The notes beneath the pieces were generated by a model that was not told the DNA's origin, did no database searches, and worked only from the letters and a program-made list of their open reading frames with translations. This document shows, in pieces, positions 33,990-43,497 of a DNA stretch of 64,000 bases. The translations under genes and the position numbers were made by a program. This DNA is from Oscillospiraceae bacterium (GTDB lineage: Bacteria; Bacillota; Clostridia; Oscillospirales; Acutalibacteraceae): positions 1-64,000 of the forward strand of contig SVPY01000011.1 of NCBI GenBank assembly GCA_015065615.1. The letters are read 5' to 3'. Within the stretch, counting starts at the first letter, position 1, and each line of letters starts with the position of its first letter.

Positions 33990-34892
33990 ATGAGTTACAT
34001 TGAAATTAACGGAATTAAATATCTGAACGTAATTGATGACCCTGTGTGGAACAGCAAACGTCAGATTTTAAGTGAACAAAGGCTCAATATCCCCGGAGTA
34101 CAGACAATAGGCAGAACTATGTCTGAAACCAATATAGCTCCATTAAGCCCTCACGTACATAAAGACTGCAACGAAATAGTATACATGGTAAGCGGCAGCC
34201 AGCAGTATAGTATCAAGGGTGAAAACTACGTGGTTCACGGTAATCAGCTTTTTATCGCACCGCCAAGCATACCTCACTCCTCCGGCGACAAGCCTCACGG
34301 CAGGTACGATATCTATATGATAAAGCTCTATAGTGAATATAAAAGCGGATTTTTAGGCATGAGTGAAACATACGGTAAACTTCTGCACAGCGCCATTTTC
34401 TCTGTAAAAGACCTGATTATTAGTCCTGCGGAAAATTTAAAGCATAAGTTCGATAAAATGTTTTACCATTTATCTCAAAGCGACCTGCTTGATAATCTGC
34501 AAGGTAAAATCATTCTGCAGGAACTGCTGCTCGACATATGTATGAGCATTAAAGAGGAAAACAAGACGGTTTCCCCTACGGTCTCATCCGCTATTAACTA
34601 TATAGCCACCAATATTACGGAAGAAATTTCTCTTGAAGACCTCGCTATGTATGCAGGTCTCTCCCTTTCAAGATTCAAGCAGCGTTTTCGCGATGAAATG
34701 GGCATTTCGCCCAGAGAATACGTAAACGTTAAAAAAGTAGAAAAAGCAAAGGAAATATTAGCTTCAGGCAAAAATATAACCGACACGGCTTTTGAGCTTT
34801 CATTTTCTTCAAGTAATTATTTTTCAGTTGTGTTTAAAAAAGTTACGGGTATGAGCCCGAAAGAATATTTAAAAAACAAACTTAAGGAGTAA
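33990..34892 (+). CDS. AraC-family transcriptional regulator with N-terminal cupin
   Basis: A 300-residue regulator when started at ATG 33990; an upstream TTG at 33966 is less likely. The cupin (about 40-115) has H55-x-H57 (PHVHKDC) and PHSSGD. The C-terminal AraC domain (about 200-298) has ISLEDLAMYAGLSLSRFKQ and KNITDTAFELSFSSSNYFS helix-turn-helix units with the closing FKKVTGMSPKEYL. Likely targets are the divergent URO-D-like gene and the downstream GH43-like gene, which follows after 4 bases. Confidence 0.9.
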   Translation: MSYIEINGIKYLNVIDDPVWNSKRQILSEQRLNIPGVQTIGRTMSETNIAPLSPHVHKDCNEIVYMVSGSQQYSIKGENYVVHGNQLFIAPPSIPHSSGDKPHGRYDIYMIKLYSEYKSGFLGMSETYGKLLHSAIFSVKDLIISPAENLKHKFDKMFYHLSQSDLLDNLQGKIILQELLLDICMSIKEENKTVSPTVSSAINYIATNITEEISLEDLAMYAGLSLSRFKQRFRDEMGISPREYVNVKKVEKAKEILASGKNITDTAFELSFSSSNYFSVVFKKVTGMSPKEYLKNKLKE

Positions 34893-34896
34893 AATT

Positions 34897-35859
34897 ATGC
34901 CACAGTTTAAAGAAAATATTATCAATTATTATAAAGAAACAAGAATGCTTAATGATTTTCCTAAAATCAAGAAAACCGGTGCTATAAGCCCTTACGGAGA
35001 AGTAACACCTTTTTACTTTAACGGCGCAATGTACCGTCTTGAACTTCGCGACCATACAGGCGGACTTGACTCAGCTTCTGATATACGTGCATTGATTCGT
35101 GAATACTACACAGGTAAAATTATTGCAACTCTCGGTGAAGGCTGCTACTATTATTCTTTCTATCAGGAAGGCGATAAAGCTTACGTACTCGGCACTGAAA
35201 GACAGAACGGATCTTTCTGCGGTGATACAATTTATATCTTCGAAAGTGAAGACTTAGTAAACTGGAAAAAGCGCAAACTCTTGGAGAGAAAAGGCTGGAA
35301 ATACTACAACACTTCCCTTACAAAATGTGAAGATGGCTACGTAATTTTAATGGAAGCCAGCGAAGGCGCAGGCGAAGAAATTGGCGTACCTTTCACTTTC
35401 TTCTTTGCTAAATCAAAAGATATGGTAAACTGGGAATTTATGCCCACCGAAACTGCTTTTTCAAGAAACATATATAACGGCGGCCCCTGGATGAAATATG
35501 CTAACGGTTATTTTTACGTTATTTCCGTTACCGAGCTTCCTTTCCAGCGCTACACTAACTACCTCTACCGCACAAAGGACTTTTTAACCTGGGAGGTAGG
35601 TAAGTATAACCCCCTTCTCTCACCTTCTTTGGAGGATAGAAAATTAAGCCCCTATGCTTGCGAGCTGGATAGCGGTTGGCAGGAAAAAATTAAAGATATG
35701 TTCATTGCAAGTTCTTCTGATTTTGATTGCTGCTACGACCCCGAGAATAAAATTACCCGTATGTGCTATCTTTTAGGCAATCAGCTTGGCGATTACTATA
35801 TGGCAGAAGCTGAAATTGCATGTACAGTTGAAGAATTCTTGGAAAATAACTTCATTTAA
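34897..35859 (+). CDS. GH43-like five-bladed beta-propeller protein
   Basis: A 320-residue protein with the sequence rhythm of GH43/GH32-type beta-propellers: repeats of a strand followed by D-x-V-N-W (SEDLVNWKKR, SKDMVNWEFM, TKDFLTWEVG) at about 50-60 residue spacing. PYGEVTPFYFNGAMYRLE marks the first blade. I cannot place the three catalytic carboxylates with confidence. It lacks a signal peptide, so is cytoplasmic. It follows an AraC gene by 4 bases with an AAGGAG site. The role is probably hydrolysis of arabinan-, xylan- or fructan-derived oligosaccharides. Confidence 0.7.
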   Translation: MPQFKENIINYYKETRMLNDFPKIKKTGAISPYGEVTPFYFNGAMYRLELRDHTGGLDSASDIRALIREYYTGKIIATLGEGCYYYSFYQEGDKAYVLGTERQNGSFCGDTIYIFESEDLVNWKKRKLLERKGWKYYNTSLTKCEDGYVILMEASEGAGEEIGVPFTFFFAKSKDMVNWEFMPTETAFSRNIYNGGPWMKYANGYFYVISVTELPFQRYTNYLYRTKDFLTWEVGKYNPLLSPSLEDRKLSPYACELDSGWQEKIKDMFIASSSDFDCCYDPENKITRMCYLLGNQLGDYYMAEAEIACTVEEFLENNFI

Positions 35860-35962
35860 ACCTTTCGCAACCAAAAGTTGCGGTTATTGAAACTAAAATA
35901 TATTGTAAATACCTCTGTTCTTTGTTATACTTTCATTAGTAAAAAAAACAGAGGTGTTATTT

Positions 35963-36658
35963 TTGAATTTAGAAACAGCCAAAAGACTTTTAAAATACCG
36001 CAAACTCCATAACCTCTCTCAGGAAAAATTAGCAGAACAAATTGGCGTATCACGCCAGGCAGTGTCAAAATGGGAGCGCGGCGAAGCTTCCCCCGATACC
36101 GATAATTTAATTGCTTTAAGTAAGCTTTATAATATAAGCCTCGACAAGCTTGTTTTAGGTGAAAGTGAACCTTCTGTAGCTACTGAAAAAGCAAGTGAAA
36201 CTTTCAGTAAAAAATCTGAGGAAACTATAACAGAAGAAATAAATAAAACAAACTCTGCACCTGAAACAAATTATGAAGACGAAGAAAGCACTAACGAAGA
36301 CGAGAACGAGCTTTATTCGGAAGATAAAGAGGATGAAGAAAAAAGGAAAAGCATCCAGAAGGCACTTTACCGCTTCCCATACCCTGTTGTTGCTACAATT
36401 CTTTTCTTTATTTACGGTTTTACGGGAATAGGTGGCGGCTGGGTATACGGTTGGCTTGTTTTCCTTACTATCCCTCTTTACTATACTTTTATTCCTGCGT
36501 TTTTCAAAAGGAAACCTGTAATCTTCTGTTACCCCGTATTTGTCACGTGGATATATCTTTTCTTAGGCTTCAAATACACCCTCTGGCACCCTATGTGGAT
36601 TTTATTTCTAACCATTCCCCTTTACTACAGCGTATGCAGTAATTTAAGCAGAAAATAA
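35963..36658 (+). CDS. XRE-family DNA-binding protein with an acidic linker and C-terminal membrane helices
   Basis: A 231-residue protein. The N-terminal HTH_3 domain (about 4-58: LKYRKLHNLSQEKLAEQIGVSRQ, then AVSKWERGEASPD) is followed by an acidic, Ser/Glu-rich linker (about 70-130) and three or four hydrophobic helices (about 140-225) with Trp/Tyr-rich loops. It resembles membrane-tethered HTH proteins common in Clostridia. The start is taken at TTG 35963, which is spaced 6 bases from AGAGGTG (35950-35956); an in-frame GTG at 35954 lies inside that site. It likely regulates genes from the membrane, ligand unknown. Confidence 0.8.
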   Translation: MNLETAKRLLKYRKLHNLSQEKLAEQIGVSRQAVSKWERGEASPDTDNLIALSKLYNISLDKLVLGESEPSVATEKASETFSKKSEETITEEINKTNSAPETNYEDEESTNEDENELYSEDKEDEEKRKSIQKALYRFPYPVVATILFFIYGFTGIGGGWVYGWLVFLTIPLYYTFIPAFFKRKPVIFCYPVFVTWIYLFLGFKYTLWHPMWILFLTIPLYYSVCSNLSRK

Positions 36659-36662
36659 ATTT

Positions 36663-36700
36663 AAGGAACCTTGCATATCAATTGTAAGGTTCCTTTTTAT
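36663..36700 (+). terminator. Terminator of the membrane-tethered HTH gene
   Basis: AAGGAACCTT (36663-36672) / AAGGTTCCTT (36686-36695) followed by TTTATG. Confidence 0.75.
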
Positions 36701-36705
36701 GTTTT

Positions 36706-36734
36706 TTGACATCCAATTAAATATATGTTATAGT
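36706..36734 (+). promoter_or_regulatory. Sigma-70-type promoter of the hypothetical gene at 36763
   Basis: TTGACA (36706-36711), 17-base spacer, TATAGT (36729-36734), 28 bases before the start. Confidence 0.8.
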
Positions 36735-36762
36735 ATGGAAAAGAGAGGCAGGTGTTTATTTA

Positions 36763-37608
36763 ATGAAAAATAAAAATATGATTATCGTTTCAATTTGTAT
36801 CGCAGTTTTTGTTTGCTTTATATCGATATTTCTTATTTTTTTTGAAAGCAAGATCATGCCCTTTGAATTCATTAATATCAATAACCTGTGGGAAATCAGA
36901 GTGACAAAAACCCCTAACAATACTTGTTACGAAATTCCCAAATATTCCGGCAGAGATGATTTTGCTGCTTTAATTAAAAACTTTTCAGCAGAACGCAAAA
37001 CTGACAAAAGCGATATAGACCGCAAAAAAATCGCTGACGTAAGAATAACCGAAAAGCAAATTCCAGCTATTCATCTGGAAATTTATAAGGACGGAATTGT
37101 TCTCGGTAACGTCGCTTATAAGGCAGACGAAAATTCGCTTAAAGAAATTATAGGGTTTATAGAAAACTTAAATGCTGAAAACTCCATTCTTATGGTTGAA
37201 TATCCCCCTGAGTTAAAGGTTACAAGCGGCGGCAAAACGGTAAATGCTCCTCAAGGCACTTCTTCCTGGAGCTACGGAAATATGATTACTAATAGTGACA
37301 GCAGCCACCCCTTAATGTGGGAAAATTTTATGGATAAGCTTATTACCGATACCAATGAAGCGGAATTAGTTTTTCCTATTGAACCTAAAAATGTTAAAGT
37401 AGTTTGCTTCAGCGACAAATATATGGGTGTTTATCCTGATGAAATTTCTGACGATTATTCTTATGAATCAATAACAAATGAAGTTGAAATAAACGGCAAC
37501 AAAATAATTCTTAAATCAGACTCATACGTTTACGAAGTTACAGCCTCATTCAGTGGCAATGGTTGGGGAGGCACCGTGCACTACGGCTTTTATGCCGAAG
37601 CGCCGTAA
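36763..37608 (+). CDS. Hypothetical membrane-anchored extracytoplasmic protein
   Basis: A 281-residue protein with one N-terminal hydrophobic helix (about 5-29) and a soluble exterior part rich in beta-type sequence. No cysteine-based lipobox is seen. The final stretch TASFSGNGWGGTVHYGFYAEAP resembles the end of a beta-sandwich. I recognise no family. It has its own promoter, and a GH2 gene follows after 67 bases; a role in sensing or wall stress is only speculation. Confidence 0.7.
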   Translation: MKNKNMIIVSICIAVFVCFISIFLIFFESKIMPFEFININNLWEIRVTKTPNNTCYEIPKYSGRDDFAALIKNFSAERKTDKSDIDRKKIADVRITEKQIPAIHLEIYKDGIVLGNVAYKADENSLKEIIGFIENLNAENSILMVEYPPELKVTSGGKTVNAPQGTSSWSYGNMITNSDSSHPLMWENFMDKLITDTNEAELVFPIEPKNVKVVCFSDKYMGVYPDEISDDYSYESITNEVEINGNKIILKSDSYVYEVTASFSGNGWGGTVHYGFYAEAP

Positions 37609-37675
37609 ATTATATTAAAAAAAGTATTAATCAGCATATATAATTTAATTAATAAATGCTTAGGGAGTAATGATT

Positions 37676-40066
37676 ATGGAGCGCACGGTAAATTATCTTA
37701 AAAGTGATTTCAGGTTTAAAAAATTTGATTTGAATTTGAAATCTGAGGTATTGAAAAGCGACGTTTTTTCACCCGATTACAACGATTCTGATTGGAGAAA
37801 AGTGAGAGTGCCTCACGACTGGGGTATTGAAGATGAATTTAAAGAAGAAAATGATTTAAGCATCACTACAATCACTCAGGATGGTATGCTTATACCTTTT
37901 CGCCATTCAGGCAGGACAGGCGCTTTACCCACGGTTGGTATAGGAGTTTACCGTAAATGGGTGGATATACCCAAAAACGATAAGGTCTTTTTGGAACTGG
38001 ACGGCGTAATGTGGGAAAGCAGAGTTTATTGCAACGGCATTTTGGTAGGGTCCTGCCATTTTGGTTATAAATCCTACTCCCTTGATATTACCGATGCCGC
38101 CGATTTTGAAAAACCCAATTTAATATGCATTTATGCTGAAGTTAAGCCTGACTGCAGCCGTTGGTATACAGGCGGCGGTTTATACCGAAATATAAAGCTC
38201 ATAACCAAACCAAAAGAATACATTGAATATAACGGCATAAGTATTAATAATATTTATCTTGATAAACAAACGGCAATTATGGATTTAAGTATTGAAGCAA
38301 CACACAGTCAAGGCTTCACAGCGGTAATTACCGACCCGAAAGGTAATAAAAATACTTATTATTCTTCCGATAACAGCCTTATTTTTCATATCGAAAACCC
38401 TGTTTTGTGGGACGCAAACTCACCCAAACTTTACGAAGCCCTTATAAAACTTGAAAGCGGCGACTTTGAAACAGTTAAATTCGGTATTAAGGATATAGTT
38501 TTCAGCAACGAGGGTTTACGTTTAAACGGCAGATATATAAAACTTAACGGCGTTTGTATGCACCACGACCAAGGCTCTATAGGTGCGGCTGTGAATAAAT
38601 CCGCTATTCGCCGCCAGATTGAAATTCTAAAAGGAATGGGAGTAAATGCATTAAGAACAAGCCACAATCCCCCTGCCCCCGAACTTTTAGACCTTTGTGA
38701 CGAGATGGGTATTCTGGTTATGGATGAATTTTTTGACGAATGGGAAATTCCCAAGGTTAAAAACGGATATTCAAATTATTTTAAAGAGAATGCCTTTAAG
38801 GATGCTTTAAGCTTTATTAAGCGGGATAAAAATCACCCAAGCGTAATTATGTGGTCCATCGGTAATGAAATACCCGAGCAGGATAAAAAAGACGGATGGA
38901 AACTTGCCAAGCTTTTATACGAAACCGTAAAAAAGGCAGACCCTTCGCGCCCGGTTGCCCAGGGCTTTGACCATTATGACGAATGCCTCGATAATCACAT
39001 GGCATTTTATACTGATATTGTGGGGCTTAACTACAAGGCAGAGTCGTACGAAAAGCTTCACAAAAAATACCCGAATTTACTTATATTGGGCAGTGAAACC
39101 GCTTCCTGTGTTTCCACAAGAGGGGTATACCATTTTCCCGCAAAAGTTAAAATAGGTAAACATAAATCCGAAGACCTTGCAATTTCCGCTTATGAGCTTA
39201 ACGCTCCCGACTGGGCTTATTACCCCGAACGCGAACTGGCAGGACAAAAGGATTGCCCCTATGTTTTAGGTGAATTTATATGGACAGGCTTCGATTATTT
39301 AGGAGAACCTACCCCGTATTATCAGGAATGGCCCGCAAGAAGCAGTTATTTCGGTGTGGTTGACCTTTGCGGTCTACCTAAAAACCGCTATTATTTATAC
39401 CGCTCTGTTTGGACGGATATTCCTACTTTGCATATTTTTCCTCATTGGACCTGGCCTGAAAAGGAAGGTAAAGTTACTCCCGTTCACGTTTACTCAAATT
39501 ACGACGAAGTTGAACTGATTGTAAACGGAATTTCACAGGGAAGAAAGAGTTTTAATAAAGAAGCAGATAAAAACTTGCTCCCTGAAATTAAAGCAGAAAG
39601 AGGCGCGCATATAGGCAGATTCAGGCTTATGTGGGATAACGTTATCTACAAAGCTGGCGAAATTACTGCCATCGGCTATAAGAATGGCGTTGAAAAAGAG
39701 CGTAAAACCATTAAGACCGCAGGAACACCCCACCATATTGAACTAAGTGCTTACCAAAATACTTTTAAAGCAGACGGTGAAAGCTTAAATTACGTAACTG
39801 CAAGCATAGTCGATAAAAACGGTAACCTCTGCCCCCACGAAAATACACGGCTCAGATTTTGTGTAAGCGGTGAAGCCGAGTTGATTTCAACCGATGCAGG
39901 CGACCAGCGCGAAACCGAAATGTTTTCCCGTCCCGATAAAAAGGCGCTTGGCGGTATGCTTGTGGCTTGTATCCGTTCTACTCAAACCGAAGGTGAAATA
40001 ACACTTACCTGCGGCGGCGAAAATTTATTAGAAGGAAAAATCTCCCTTAAAACTTTAAAAAACTGA
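37676..40066 (+). CDS. Glycoside hydrolase family 2 beta-galactosidase with DUF4982-type C-terminus
   Basis: A 796-residue GH2 enzyme started at ATG 37676, which lies 8 bases after AGGGAG (37662-37667); the in-frame ATG at 37670 is too close. Sugar-binding domain (VPHDWGIEDEF, GGGLYRNIKL), TIM barrel (ALRTSHNPPAPELLDLCDEMG) with acid/base E398 in IGNEIP and nucleophile E474 in LGSETAS. A DUF4982 domain (VHVYSNYDEVELIVNG) and an invasin-like immunoglobulin domain (IVDKNGN, DAGDQRETEMF) follow. No signal peptide. It would act on beta-galactosides or related plant-derived substrates; monocistronic with a strong terminator. Confidence 0.92.
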   Translation: MERTVNYLKSDFRFKKFDLNLKSEVLKSDVFSPDYNDSDWRKVRVPHDWGIEDEFKEENDLSITTITQDGMLIPFRHSGRTGALPTVGIGVYRKWVDIPKNDKVFLELDGVMWESRVYCNGILVGSCHFGYKSYSLDITDAADFEKPNLICIYAEVKPDCSRWYTGGGLYRNIKLITKPKEYIEYNGISINNIYLDKQTAIMDLSIEATHSQGFTAVITDPKGNKNTYYSSDNSLIFHIENPVLWDANSPKLYEALIKLESGDFETVKFGIKDIVFSNEGLRLNGRYIKLNGVCMHHDQGSIGAAVNKSAIRRQIEILKGMGVNALRTSHNPPAPELLDLCDEMGILVMDEFFDEWEIPKVKNGYSNYFKENAFKDALSFIKRDKNHPSVIMWSIGNEIPEQDKKDGWKLAKLLYETVKKADPSRPVAQGFDHYDECLDNHMAFYTDIVGLNYKAESYEKLHKKYPNLLILGSETASCVSTRGVYHFPAKVKIGKHKSEDLAISAYELNAPDWAYYPERELAGQKDCPYVLGEFIWTGFDYLGEPTPYYQEWPARSSYFGVVDLCGLPKNRYYLYRSVWTDIPTLHIFPHWTWPEKEGKVTPVHVYSNYDEVELIVNGISQGRKSFNKEADKNLLPEIKAERGAHIGRFRLMWDNVIYKAGEITAIGYKNGVEKERKTIKTAGTPHHIELSAYQNTFKADGESLNYVTASIVDKNGNLCPHENTRLRFCVSGEAELISTDAGDQRETEMFSRPDKKALGGMLVACIRSTQTEGEITLTCGGENLLEGKISLKTLKN

Positions 40067-40082
40067 ATTACTGATACAATAT

Positions 40083-40120
40083 AAAAACCCTTTTACAGCA
40101 ATAGCCGTAAAAGGGTTTTC
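40083..40120. terminator. Bidirectional terminator between the GH2 and the beta-helix gene
   Basis: AAAACCCTTTTAC (40084-40096) / GTAAAAGGGTTTT (40107-40119), with T-runs outward; separates the convergent stops at 40066 and 40129. Confidence 0.8.
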
Positions 40121-40128
40121 GTTGTTTT

Positions 40129-42039
40129 TCAGATTTTTTTACCGTCAATAATACGGAATCTATCCATTACCAAATCACTGCAATCGAAAAGATTCAAATT
40201 TTCCTCTTCATTATTTTTGATAATTTTAAAAGCGTTATTATTTTTCTTATCATCGTTATACCAGAATATAAGTCCGCCTGCAAATTCCAAAGAGGAATCG
40301 GTGATTTCAAAAATGGAATTACTTTCTATGTGGTTATCCCAGATACCGCAATTGAAAATGGTCAATCTTGTTTTTCCGCCGTTTATGGATTTTATTACCA
40401 CGCCGGGACCCTCTGTTTTGTAGCCGCTTATAAAAATTTCGCTGTTGTCGTTTAAAAGCTCCACTTCCGCCCTCTCGGGATTGAGGCTATGGGCAATAAC
40501 TTTCTGACCGTGAAACTCAAGCGGAATCATTTTACAGAACACGGGCTTGTAGCCTATTCTCGGCAGGCAGTTATCCTGAGTATAGGAGCTTGTTGTTAAG
40601 AAGCAGTTATCAAAATAAACCTTACTGCCGCTTCCCTCTATAGTATTAAAATACATTGAAGCAAAGTATGGTAAAACGTCCCTGAATACTATATTTCGCT
40701 TGGCTGAATGTTTAAAGCACCTGAAGTAGCCGTAAAAACCTTCGTGAGTGAAAAGGTTTTCGAAAAACAGAGTATTTTCGCTCTCCTCGTTAATATCAAA
40801 GGCGCAGTCTATCTCGCCCGTTATAAGAGAAATACCTGCAACGAAATCGCAATACATAAAATCCACGGTCTGCACGGTTTTGGGGATATTTATTTTCTTA
40901 GTTATCAGGTATTCACCCTCACCGAACAGAATAACGGACTTACCGCTGTTCATAGCGGCCTGAATTGCCTTGGTGGAATCCGTAATTCCGTCGCCCTTTG
41001 CGCCGAAATCATCAACACATACCCAATCGGAAAAATCCTTGCTTCTTACATTTTTGGGAATCGGTTCGTCTGCCACCAGAAGTTTTTCCGTTTCGTAATA
41101 CACTCTGTTGCCTTTAAGTTCGCCTTCGTAAGTGATATTCTCGTTTTCAAAATAATATCTGCCGAAAACACCTTCCCTGAATATTAAGGTCGGTATATCC
41201 CCTGAATAAACGTCCTTCAAAATAAGCGCCGCATCCCTTGTGTTTATGCCTGCAATTTTATTATTTGAAAGGTCTATTTTATCCAGTATCATAGGTGCGG
41301 TAATATCCGTCCACATTCCGTACTCGAAACCGCTGATATCAATATTATACATACAGCCTTCGCTGTCGTAATCATATTCAATACCTATATAGGAGCCTTC
41401 TGACCTTACGCTGATGTTTTCGATTCTTCCCAAATTGGAGGAAACGTACATAACGCCAACGGCGCCCTCGTTACCCTTTCCGCAATCAACGGTTATACTT
41501 TCAAGCTTATTGAGCATAGCGGAATTGGTTGTGGGGCCGTAGTCGCTTTTAACGCGGTTAAAGCTCAATACGGGTTTTTGGGCACCTTTTTCAAAGCCTT
41601 TTGAATTATCCGCAAGTTTAATTACGGTATTCTCCCTGCTTTCACCGAGAATATGTATATTCCTGCACATTTCGCAAATGTAATTTACCTGCTGAAGAGT
41701 GTTAAGATTTTCTATGGTGTAAGTTACCGTGTCGCTTACAAGATAGGTGCCCTCAGGAAAATACAATATTCTCGAGGGCGGCAGATGCTCGGGGAATGTA
41801 ACTGTCATCACTCCGTTAATAACTCTGCCTATTTCTCTGCCAAGATAATAATTTTCGGTAAAATTATTACTCTCTTTTCTTAACTTTTCTCTTGTTTTTT
41901 CGAAGCCCGTTACGTAACCCGAAAGACAATCGTCTATAGCTTTTCTTAAAGCGGCGGTACAATCTATTTTTCCCGTGTTATCTGCATTATAAGGAGCTTT
42001 GGTTACGTCTATAACTATTTTATGTTCAGGATATTTCAT
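40129..42039 (-). CDS. Pectate-lyase-superfamily beta-helix protein with two helix modules
   Basis: A 636-residue right-handed beta-helix protein. The first part (about 1-320) has the opening DVTKAPYNADNTGKIDCTAAL, typical of glycosyl-hydrolase-28-related/pectate-lyase-3 proteins, then turns such as ENISVRSEGSYIGIEYD. Near 340 a second canonical module begins (CVDDFGAKGDGITDSTKAI). No catalytic triad can be placed. No signal peptide is seen. It is the last gene of a four-gene operon with a GH28-like protein, an alpha-galactosidase and a URO-D-like protein, so a pectin-related role is likely. Confidence 0.78.
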   Translation of the reverse strand: MKYPEHKIVIDVTKAPYNADNTGKIDCTAALRKAIDDCLSGYVTGFEKTREKLRKESNNFTENYYLGREIGRVINGVMTVTFPEHLPPSRILYFPEGTYLVSDTVTYTIENLNTLQQVNYICEMCRNIHILGESRENTVIKLADNSKGFEKGAQKPVLSFNRVKSDYGPTTNSAMLNKLESITVDCGKGNEGAVGVMYVSSNLGRIENISVRSEGSYIGIEYDYDSEGCMYNIDISGFEYGMWTDITAPMILDKIDLSNNKIAGINTRDAALILKDVYSGDIPTLIFREGVFGRYYFENENITYEGELKGNRVYYETEKLLVADEPIPKNVRSKDFSDWVCVDDFGAKGDGITDSTKAIQAAMNSGKSVILFGEGEYLITKKINIPKTVQTVDFMYCDFVAGISLITGEIDCAFDINEESENTLFFENLFTHEGFYGYFRCFKHSAKRNIVFRDVLPYFASMYFNTIEGSGSKVYFDNCFLTTSSYTQDNCLPRIGYKPVFCKMIPLEFHGQKVIAHSLNPERAEVELLNDNSEIFISGYKTEGPGVVIKSINGGKTRLTIFNCGIWDNHIESNSIFEITDSSLEFAGGLIFWYNDDKKNNNAFKIIKNNEEENLNLFDCSDLVMDRFRIIDGKKI

Positions 42040-42049
42040 ATTTTATTCC

Positions 42050-43471
42050 TTACTTTAAATTTATTTCCTCAGCGTAATTTTTGACCGTGAAATTTGCTTC
42101 TTTCATATCGGTTATTTTATTGCCGTTAAGATAAAGATTTTCTATATTCACTCTGCTTACTTTATATTCTTTGTCTTTGCCGCTGAAAACCGAGGGAAGC
42201 ATTCTAGGAGAATATACCTTGATATCTTTAAAATTAACGTCGTGAATTTTGCCGTGTTTATCTTTGATTGTTGAATATTCTTCGCTGAAAAAAACGTTGC
42301 ACTGCATAAGTAAAGGCATGTGGTCGCTGTTTTCACCCTCATAAACAGAATCTTCATTATCCTGAATCTGCGGTCTGTGGGCGGTTATGCCGTGTTCGAC
42401 CCTGATATTTTCGAAAGTAATATCGTGAACTTCGGCATAATCTACGTTGGAAATATCCATAGCCACACCGCAGGCGTGAATAACGTCACAATTTTCAAAG
42501 CGGCAGTTTTTAATTTCCGAAGCGCATAAATCTATACCGACTTCAAGAGCCTTACCCCATTCGTTGAATACAACGCAGTTAGAAAACACCACGTCCTCCA
42601 TAATATCGTAGGTTTTGCCGTTATGGTACATCTCACAGGCAAAGGGTCCGCAAAAACCTTTTAGGCATAAGCTATCGTCAAAGCTTCTAACAAAGCAGTT
42701 TTTAATTTTGGCGTGGCGGGTGTTAATAAGGTCTATACCGTCCGAGTTATATCTCCAGCAACCGATTACTTTAATATTATCGATAACTACGTTTTCGCAG
42801 GCAATAGGTCTTACAGCAAGGAAGAAGGGGTCTCTTACCGTTATTCCCTTTATTTCCACATTTTTACAGTACCTGAAAACAATGGGACTTGGTCTTAAAG
42901 GGTCAATAAAATCGTTATCTATCTGAAAACTCGTCTGTTTACTATGGTCTAAAATTCCTTTTCCGAGAATTTTAACGTTTTCTGCATCTATTGCAAAAAC
43001 CTCTCCGTATACGGTAGCGCCCTTATCGATATATACGGTCTGACCGCTTTGTAAATCGATACGGCCAACATCGTGTTCGCCGGGACCGAAATAAATTACG
43101 TCATTTGATGGAATGGGATAATTTTCCTTCGGGTCGGCAAAAAGATGCAAAGCTCCTGAAATACCGTCAAATTCCACTACTGCCTGGCACGGCTTATCTA
43201 TAGTGAAACTGATAACCTTATCCTCTGTTTTGGGTTTAATATTTAACGAAAGAGGGCGTACTGTAACTTCGTTAAAATCGAAATCACATTCTATTTTAAT
43301 ATTCATTTCGCCCGTAATGTCAAAAGAAACGAACCCCGTTATTTCTGTTTGATCCAAAGCGCGCTGATAACCCGGCCAATGGCGGTTAAAAGGAAACCGC
43401 GAAACCCTTGCTCTTTCGATCAAAATAGGCTTTTCGTTTATATAAACTTTGTAAGGCTTAATTAAATCCAT
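42050..43471 (-). CDS. GH28-like beta-helix glycosidase (polygalacturonase-related)
   Basis: A 473-residue parallel beta-helix protein. N242-S-D244-G245 (YNSDGIDL) stands for the GH28 NTDG motif and D265-D266 (SFDDSLCLKG) for the second catalytic carboxylates. The usual GHG and RIK motifs are not seen; at the expected place is WGKALEVGIDLCASEIKN. So it belongs to the GH28 clan but its specificity may differ from polygalacturonase. An N-terminal beta-sandwich (about 1-110) precedes the helix. It lies between an alpha-galactosidase gene (26 bases) and the beta-helix gene (10 bases). Confidence 0.75.
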   Translation of the reverse strand: MDLIKPYKVYINEKPILIERARVSRFPFNRHWPGYQRALDQTEITGFVSFDITGEMNIKIECDFDFNEVTVRPLSLNIKPKTEDKVISFTIDKPCQAVVEFDGISGALHLFADPKENYPIPSNDVIYFGPGEHDVGRIDLQSGQTVYIDKGATVYGEVFAIDAENVKILGKGILDHSKQTSFQIDNDFIDPLRPSPIVFRYCKNVEIKGITVRDPFFLAVRPIACENVVIDNIKVIGCWRYNSDGIDLINTRHAKIKNCFVRSFDDSLCLKGFCGPFACEMYHNGKTYDIMEDVVFSNCVVFNEWGKALEVGIDLCASEIKNCRFENCDVIHACGVAMDISNVDYAEVHDITFENIRVEHGITAHRPQIQDNEDSVYEGENSDHMPLLMQCNVFFSEEYSTIKDKHGKIHDVNFKDIKVYSPRMLPSVFSGKDKEYKVSRVNIENLYLNGNKITDMKEANFTVKNYAEEINLK

Positions 43472-43497
43472 AATAGCACCTACTTAACAGGTTAAAA

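Noticed and set aside
35866-35882. Hairpin after the GH43-like gene
   Set aside because: The 6-bp stem (CGCAAC/GTTGCG) has no T-run after it, so it is too weak to call a terminator.
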